Positions 58,928-64,000 of a stretch of 64,000 nt of DNA are shown here, one piece after another. A program made the translations under genes and the position numbers. A model generated the notes under the pieces. That model was not told the DNA's origin. It worked only from the letters and a program-made list of their open reading frames with translations, and did no database searches. The DNA lies in the NCBI RefSeq assembly GCF_026262505.1, contig NC_067206.1:31759896-31823895 (forward strand), given 5' to 3'. This DNA comes from Trichomonas vaginalis G3 (lineage: Eukaryota; Parabasalia; Trichomonadida; Trichomonadidae). Position 1 is the first letter of the stretch; each line of letters begins with the position of its first letter.

Positions 58928-60025
58928 ATGCCATTTGATACGATGTTTTTCTTTTTTGTTTTTGTATATATAAATGACCATGATTGGGGAAATTATTTTG
59001 AACAAGATGATGACAAATATAAAAGCTCTTGTAACAACATAAATAATGATAATGACGCCTGCAGAATTGACAATAATTTTCCAAATCCCAAAATTTATCT
59101 TTATCAGTGCATATTTATGCACATCAGCGATAGAGCAATATCTATTGAAAAACGCGCCATCTTAATGATATGCGAATGCAAATTTGAAAATGTAACAAAA
59201 ACAACAGACACTGGTGGAACCATTCAATATGCTTTTTTGAGGAATAATGATTTAGATTCATCTATTGTTCTTTTAAGAGTGTGTGCTTCAAATGCTATAA
59301 CAACTGACACCAAATTTTCAAATTACGGAACAGGTTCATTTGGAGTTTTTTATAACGATGCAACAGATGGAAAAAATATTTTAGAACAATGTAGTATTTT
59401 TAATTATCAAAGTAAACGCATGAGAACAATAGAATTTGGAACCACTTCTGAAGTTTCTATATCTAATTTTAATTTAAGTTATTGCCGTGCTAAAGATACT
59501 GCAGCTATATATGCATTTCCACCAAGTAGTTTTAAACCAAAACTATTAATAAAATATACTACAATATATTCAAATGAGAATAATGAAAAAGAAAATAGCA
59601 TTTTTGTAAGTAAATACACTACTAACATTTCTATTTGCAACATAATTAACAATAGTCAAAATCAAAACGCATACTATATTTTTAATTTCATTATTTCAGA
59701 TGTTACAATTAGCGATTCGATCATTTTCAATAATTTACTTCCTCGAGGTGGAGTTATGTTTTATGATTCAGAACGTACTGATTACGAGCATACAATTATT
59801 AATGTCATTCATTGTTTAATTGATCAAACAAACCATACACGGCTTACTTTAAATACAGATAAAATATCTACAAATTCATTTAGCAATTTTTATAACTATG
59901 ATACAAAAGCATGCTTATTAATTCCTATAGATGAAAATGAAGTAAGGGAAGAAGAAAAAATTCGTCAAATGTGTACATGTGATTTTGACTGGAGAGCATA
60001 TAAACGATCTGGTAACAGAATTTAA
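58928..60025 (+). CDS. Beta-helix-like repeat protein, copy C
   Basis: 365 residues from the ATG at 58928. The hydrophobic N-terminus (MFFFFVFVYIN from Met6) could be a signal peptide or anchor. The body repeats short strands with Cys, Asn and Ser: YLYQCIFMHISDRAIS, ILMICECKFENVTKTTD, ILEQCSIFNYQSK, VTISDSIIFNNLLPRGG. This is the right-handed parallel beta-helix pattern also seen in the two shorter pieces at 7574 and 43871; this one is more diverged and has a proper ATG. It ends with a Glu-rich turn and MCTCDFDWRAYKRSGNR. If the signal peptide is real it would be secreted or surface-bound. No carbohydrate-cutting residues can be picked out, so an adhesin-like or structural role is as likely as an enzyme. 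Confidence 0.65.
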   Translation: MPFDTMFFFFVFVYINDHDWGNYFEQDDDKYKSSCNNINNDNDACRIDNNFPNPKIYLYQCIFMHISDRAISIEKRAILMICECKFENVTKTTDTGGTIQYAFLRNNDLDSSIVLLRVCASNAITTDTKFSNYGTGSFGVFYNDATDGKNILEQCSIFNYQSKRMRTIEFGTTSEVSISNFNLSYCRAKDTAAIYAFPPSSFKPKLLIKYTTIYSNENNEKENSIFVSKYTTNISICNIINNSQNQNAYYIFNFIISDVTISDSIIFNNLLPRGGVMFYDSERTDYEHTIINVIHCLIDQTNHTRLTLNTDKISTNSFSNFYNYDTKACLLIPIDENEVREEEKIRQMCTCDFDWRAYKRSGNRI

Positions 60026-60833
60026 CGAAAAAATCAAAAATATATCTCATATTAAGATTGGCGATTGGAATGTTATTTCAAGTTTCGATTTCCAAAAAAA
60101 TATTCAATATTGGTTTTAAAATTAAATTCAGATGACAAAATAACATATAATTACATAATCAAAAATGCCAAAAAATAAAAATCTGGAATTTTTGATGTCA
60201 AAAACACTATTTTTATACTTAATAAATGTAAAAAGAATTATCTTAATCTCTGTAAGTACTACAAAGAGAACACAGAATGTATTTTTAAAATATATAGTAA
60301 ACTCATATTTTATCATGGTACCCGTTGAGAGCTTTTTTAATTAAGGTACTATTTCGATAGAATTTGAACGGTATTCCTTCAATTTTGAGAAGAACCCTTT
60401 CATTTTTTGAATTGGGTACCTTAAATGAAAAAAGAACTTACATTCAATCTTAAAATTGAAAAATTCTAATATCTCACCACATGCAGCATTATTCACTCAT
60501 TATTACTCAGAAGTTTTTTATTTAATTATAGGACATATCCTTATTTCATTCGCTGAAATAAGTGTTATCATTCCCTAAATAAGGGTAGCTCCCCAAAAAA
60601 ATTCAATTCCCAGTAATCATTTTTGGAATTTTTTTGGAAGCCATTGATAACCAGTGAAAAAGCACAAAAAATAAACATTAAACAGGAAGAATGAGAGAGT
60701 CTTCCGATATAATAAGTTCATCAGCACTTACAACCATCTGATTTTAATTCAAATTTTTGATAGCTGATGTGAAACAGCATTGAAAATTAACATTAATAAT
60801 CTGAATTGAAGGCCATTCCATATGACTTTTATT
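60026..60833. other. Intergenic spacer between convergent genes
   Basis: About 800 bases, AT-rich, with two GGTACC sites ~100 bases apart and no other structure seen. Confidence 0.5.
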
Positions 60834-63800
60834 CTATACAATAACACTCATTTGTAGTTCATCTTTTTCACTCGGATCGTCTTCATTTTCTTTCCTCTTC
60901 TTCAAAATAATAAAAACAACAATTGCAATAACAGCAATAACTAAAATTACACCAATAACTACACCTGCAATCCATTTCTTCGATCCGGATTTTCCTTCTT
61001 CTGATTTGTCATCTGTTTGATTATAATCTTCTTCTTTTGGCTTCTCCATCTTTTCAAGTTCTACTTCTGGCCATGTTCTTAAAACATGATCTATTGGAGG
61101 ATCAATAACTGTGAGAGTTAGTTGACTTAAATGCAAAAACTTGCATCCACCATATTTGTTTGATATAATGAAATGAGTTTCTGGTCTAAGGAATGGATTA
61201 ATTAACTTGATTTCTCTGTATGTGTTCTCTTTGAAATCAGATGGTTTTCCATAAACTATCGTGTATTCGATTTCAGTATCATGGACGAAACCATAGAAGC
61301 CAGCCAAAGATTTATTATTATTGACATTCACACATTTCACATTCATTGAGGCTGTGTAATTACCATCTCTAAGGAAATACCATGGCCATTCATGTGCAGC
61401 ATAATACAGAATCTGAGGCTCATTAGATTGTGTCAATTTCATACTCATTCCTGTTGGAGATTCGCTATCACTGACACTAGTTCTCCAATTTTGATTAACG
61501 TAATTCCACATGAAATCAGGCAAAACAATTTTATCTCCTTTTGCATATCCATATTTAATCTTTGGATCACGAGTGCTTTTAACATTATTTCCTTGGAAAA
61601 CAGGTGCATCTGGGATTTGATCATAAGGAAGAATGACGAAGTTATGATTAATATTATAATCCTTTGGAGGAGCAATGTATTCACCAACAAAAGAAACTCT
61701 TACTTTTTGAGAAGTTCTGTTAACATGAATAACAAATGATTCGAAGTTACTTGGACAATTAATAACAATTCCTTTCTTTGTTACAGGATTACATATTGAT
61801 ATCTTTGTATTCTTGTTTATTGTTGCTCCAACATGATCGAATTCCATGTTATCTTGTAATTCATATGATTTCCAATTTCCATTTCTAACTTTGTAACTAA
61901 TAAATCTTTCGAAACCTAAATCAAGAGTTATCATAAACAAAGGTCTCATTGTAGGACCAGAATCTTTTCTCTTGTAATTGATATCAACTTTCAAACCATC
62001 ATTAGTTACAGTGTAAGTTCTTGTTGTTGTTGATTTGACTTCTTCAATCTTGTAAACTGTTATTGTATCAGTTTTAGATTGCAAAACATAGCCTAATGGA
62101 ACTTGTGAATGAATGTATTTGCATTCCAATATATAGTTAAAGTAAATTCCTTCTTCAGAATTCAGGAATTCAGTATTTCCTTTCTTGAGAGATATAACTT
62201 TTCCATAGAAATAAGCTTTTTCTGCCGAAACAGCTGTTATTTGTCCACTCTTAATTGTTTGGGCAACATCACCTTCAACGATACTCTTTAGATCAGCCCT
62301 GATGTTGTTTTCCCATTCTCCTTTGAGAGAAAGTGCGCAAACACCCTTTGATGTCTCATTTAATATCTTTTGTCCAGGACATCTTTCAAGGATTGTTTTT
62401 GCTGCATAAACAGCTTTCACATTACATCCACTTGTTACTCTTCCATTTATAACTTGTGGCTTCTTTTCTCTTCGCAAGTTCCTTACGTATTGGACATAAA
62501 GAGATGATAATTGAGACATTTTCACATTATAAATATATCTTGGATCAATTTCAGCATCATTTTTACTTGCTTTTATTGCCATATCCCATAATCTTTTGAT
62601 GTGATCAATAAATTCTTCAGGAATGAAATCAGGCATTTCCTTATGATATGTTCTCATTGAATTCTTTGGGAAATCATTGAGCATCAGATCTTTTGTTTCA
62701 TTAAGAATCTGTTTTACATAAGGAGCAGCACTTGGACCATAATAACCATATAAAAAGTCATCTTCAAGATAATCACTGTTTTGATTTGGATCCCATAATA
62801 ATTTCATTGTCATGTAACCTCTGTATTCTACCATATCATTGTGGTATCTCTTGAAAACAGGTTCATTGTTTGATAGATTAATATAAGCCCAGTTTGTGTC
62901 TTCTGAATACATTCCTCTGAATCCATATTTTGCATATGTTTTGATATTAGGAGCAATAACATGATAATTAGGATGGAAACTCATGATTTGATCAAAGTTA
63001 GTTGTGTAATCCCATACATAGAACCTTGAAGCAATTTCTGACCATTCCTTAATATCATTCATGTAATCTTTGTTCAACCATGTATAGTTTCCTTCGAATG
63101 GATGTCCGTAATCAATATCAATTGCTGCAAATCTGATGATTACGTTCTTATGAGCTTTGATATTCTTCGGAGCTTTACGAGTATAGTCCCATGCGAATGT
63201 TCTGATCAATACCTTTGGATGTGTCTTTTCAAGAGCTGTTGCAATTTTGTTTATGAACTCTAAATTCACTCCTGAAAATCTGTCACCGTATTTCTTCATT
63301 TTTTCTTTACAATCGTTACAGTGGCAGTAATCACCAGTATCAAATTGGCTTACATCAATAAGATAAACTTCGCTTTTGTCTAAATCTGCATTGATTTTCT
63401 TCATGAAAATTTGGAATGTTAAATCGTTTGATAAACATGGAGCATATTGCGATCTCCTTCCATCTGGTAGTAAAGCAAAGCGTTCTGGGTACTTGGAAAC
63501 TGGATAATCATTGTCTTGCATGAGAGCTTTGAAAGATTCACCTCCATAGTACTCTGAAGTGGCGCCTCCGTAGTAGTAAGCAAGGCAATTAGCAGTATTC
63601 ATTCGAGATCTTGCACAATAGTCATAGTTTAGTTCGAAATCTGTTGCAAATATTTCGCGATGAACAAAATGTACTTGTGATTGAATATTTACATTTTCTG
63701 GGACTTTAAATGTATCTGATGGTGGGTAAACATACATCCAACTTGAATAATATCTCACTCCGCCGAATTTTTCAAGTAATTCGAAAGCTCCAGCAACGAT

Positions 63801-64000
63801 TCCTCTTCTATTTCCGAGTATAACAAGATTACCATCTACAAATTTTATTTCAAAGAAATCAGACTCTGAATCTACCTGTTTAACGGTGGTTTGTGGTGAT
63901 AATTTAGTAGGTCCTACCAAAATTAAGTTTTTAGTATCAGTGGTTTCATCAGTAACTATAGTGAGCCTTTCTCCCGTGATTTTTTGAATGCCATCTCTTA
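60834..64000 (-). CDS. Membrane-anchored DUF4838 (glycoside-hydrolase-like) protein, 5' end outside window
   Basis: The frame is open from the right edge to the stop at 60834, about 1055 residues seen; the start lies beyond 64000 because coding-like sequence (QKITGERLTIVTDETTDTKN) continues upstream of the TTG at 63920. The N-terminal part (LVILGNRRGIVAGAFELLEK, FGGVRYYSSWMYVYPP) resembles the N-terminal domain of alpha-glucuronidase-like enzymes. A DUF4838 TIM-barrel-like domain follows (GDYCHCNDCKEKMKKYGDRF, KVLIRTFAWDYTRKAP, MYSEDTNWAYINLSNNEPVF). Near the C-terminus one membrane helix (WIAGVVIGVILVIAVIAIVV) precedes a basic then acidic cytosolic tail. The topology is type I: the catalytic-like part faces outside or a lumen. 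It probably acts on host or bacterial glycans at the cell surface, by family inference; the exact reaction of DUF4838 proteins is not established to my knowledge. Confidence 0.85.
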   Translation of the reverse strand, partial: RDGIQKITGERLTIVTDETTDTKNLILVGPTKLSPQTTVKQVDSESDFFEIKFVDGNLVILGNRRGIVAGAFELLEKFGGVRYYSSWMYVYPPSDTFKVPENVNIQSQVHFVHREIFATDFELNYDYCARSRMNTANCLAYYYGGATSEYYGGESFKALMQDNDYPVSKYPERFALLPDGRRSQYAPCLSNDLTFQIFMKKINADLDKSEVYLIDVSQFDTGDYCHCNDCKEKMKKYGDRFSGVNLEFINKIATALEKTHPKVLIRTFAWDYTRKAPKNIKAHKNVIIRFAAIDIDYGHPFEGNYTWLNKDYMNDIKEWSEIASRFYVWDYTTNFDQIMSFHPNYHVIAPNIKTYAKYGFRGMYSEDTNWAYINLSNNEPVFKRYHNDMVEYRGYMTMKLLWDPNQNSDYLEDDFLYGYYGPSAAPYVKQILNETKDLMLNDFPKNSMRTYHKEMPDFIPEEFIDHIKRLWDMAIKASKNDAEIDPRYIYNVKMSQLSSLYVQYVRNLRREKKPQVINGRVTSGCNVKAVYAAKTILERCPGQKILNETSKGVCALSLKGEWENNIRADLKSIVEGDVAQTIKSGQITAVSAEKAYFYGKVISLKKGNTEFLNSEEGIYFNYILECKYIHSQVPLGYVLQSKTDTITVYKIEEVKSTTTRTYTVTNDGLKVDINYKRKDSGPTMRPLFMITLDLGFERFISYKVRNGNWKSYELQDNMEFDHVGATINKNTKISICNPVTKKGIVINCPSNFESFVIHVNRTSQKVRVSFVGEYIAPPKDYNINHNFVILPYDQIPDAPVFQGNNVKSTRDPKIKYGYAKGDKIVLPDFMWNYVNQNWRTSVSDSESPTGMSMKLTQSNEPQILYYAAHEWPWYFLRDGNYTASMNVKCVNVNNNKSLAGFYGFVHDTEIEYTIVYGKPSDFKENTYREIKLINPFLRPETHFIISNKYGGCKFLHLSQLTLTVIDPPIDHVLRTWPEVELEKMEKPKEEDYNQTDDKSEEGKSGSKKWIAGVVIGVILVIAVIAIVVFIILKKRKENEDDPSEKDELQMSVIV

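Overview
This window is AT-rich nuclear DNA from a unicellular eukaryote, most probably a parabasalid (Trichomonas, Tritrichomonas or Histomonas type). Four things point there. Many host genes have a TCA-type initiator element only about 4-25 bases before the ATG. One gene has a short intron of the parabasalid kind (GTATGA at the 5' end, a TTTAAC branch-like motif just before CACAG). There are several small R2R3 Myb genes. A large Polinton/Maverick element occupies the middle of the window. The species cannot be fixed from sequence alone.

Left host region (1-19,780): an unrecognised helical protein cut by the window edge, an ankyrin-type protein, a spliced RRM RNA-binding protein, a proline/glycine-rich protein with LIM zinc fingers, a beta-helix-like repeat protein piece, a long Rap/Ral GTPase-activating protein, two coiled-coil proteins, a Myb pseudogene with one nonsense codon beside an intact Myb paralogue, and an LRR-like protein. 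Long AT-rich spacers separate some of them.

Middle (about 19,872-41,656): a fossil Polinton/Maverick of about 21.8 kb, bounded by a nearly perfect inverted repeat of 1,170 bp. Its left half holds a heavily broken protein-primed DNA polymerase B and a broken retroviral-type integrase. Its right half holds the virion genes: packaging ATPase, double-jelly-roll capsid region, two small amphipathic proteins with the same N-terminus, a phage-tail-collar-like fibre protein and several unrecognised proteins. Nested inside it (about 27,742-32,911) is a second repeat-bounded module. It carries three KilA-N proteins (one fused to a T5orf172/GIY-YIG-like domain), a probable D5-like helicase C-terminal region, inverted repeats and a nine-copy 37-bp iteron-like array. 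Most intact element and module genes share an AT-rich leader unlike the host initiator, so they may share one expression programme.

The outer ends of the 1,170-bp inverted repeat lie inside a host-type coiled-coil gene. The intact gene (41,194-43,716) starts in the right arm, and a mirror copy of its promoter and first ~154 codons lies in the left arm. The insertion junction is therefore rearranged, and no target-site duplication is visible.

Right host region (41,194-64,000): the 840-residue coiled-coil protein, a second copy of the beta-helix-like piece, an acidic protein, a small unknown protein, an R2R3 Myb, a UBR-box protein of UBR4 type, a third beta-helix-like protein and a membrane-anchored DUF4838 (glycoside-hydrolase-like) protein cut by the right edge. 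Calls rest on reading motifs by eye; no database search was run.
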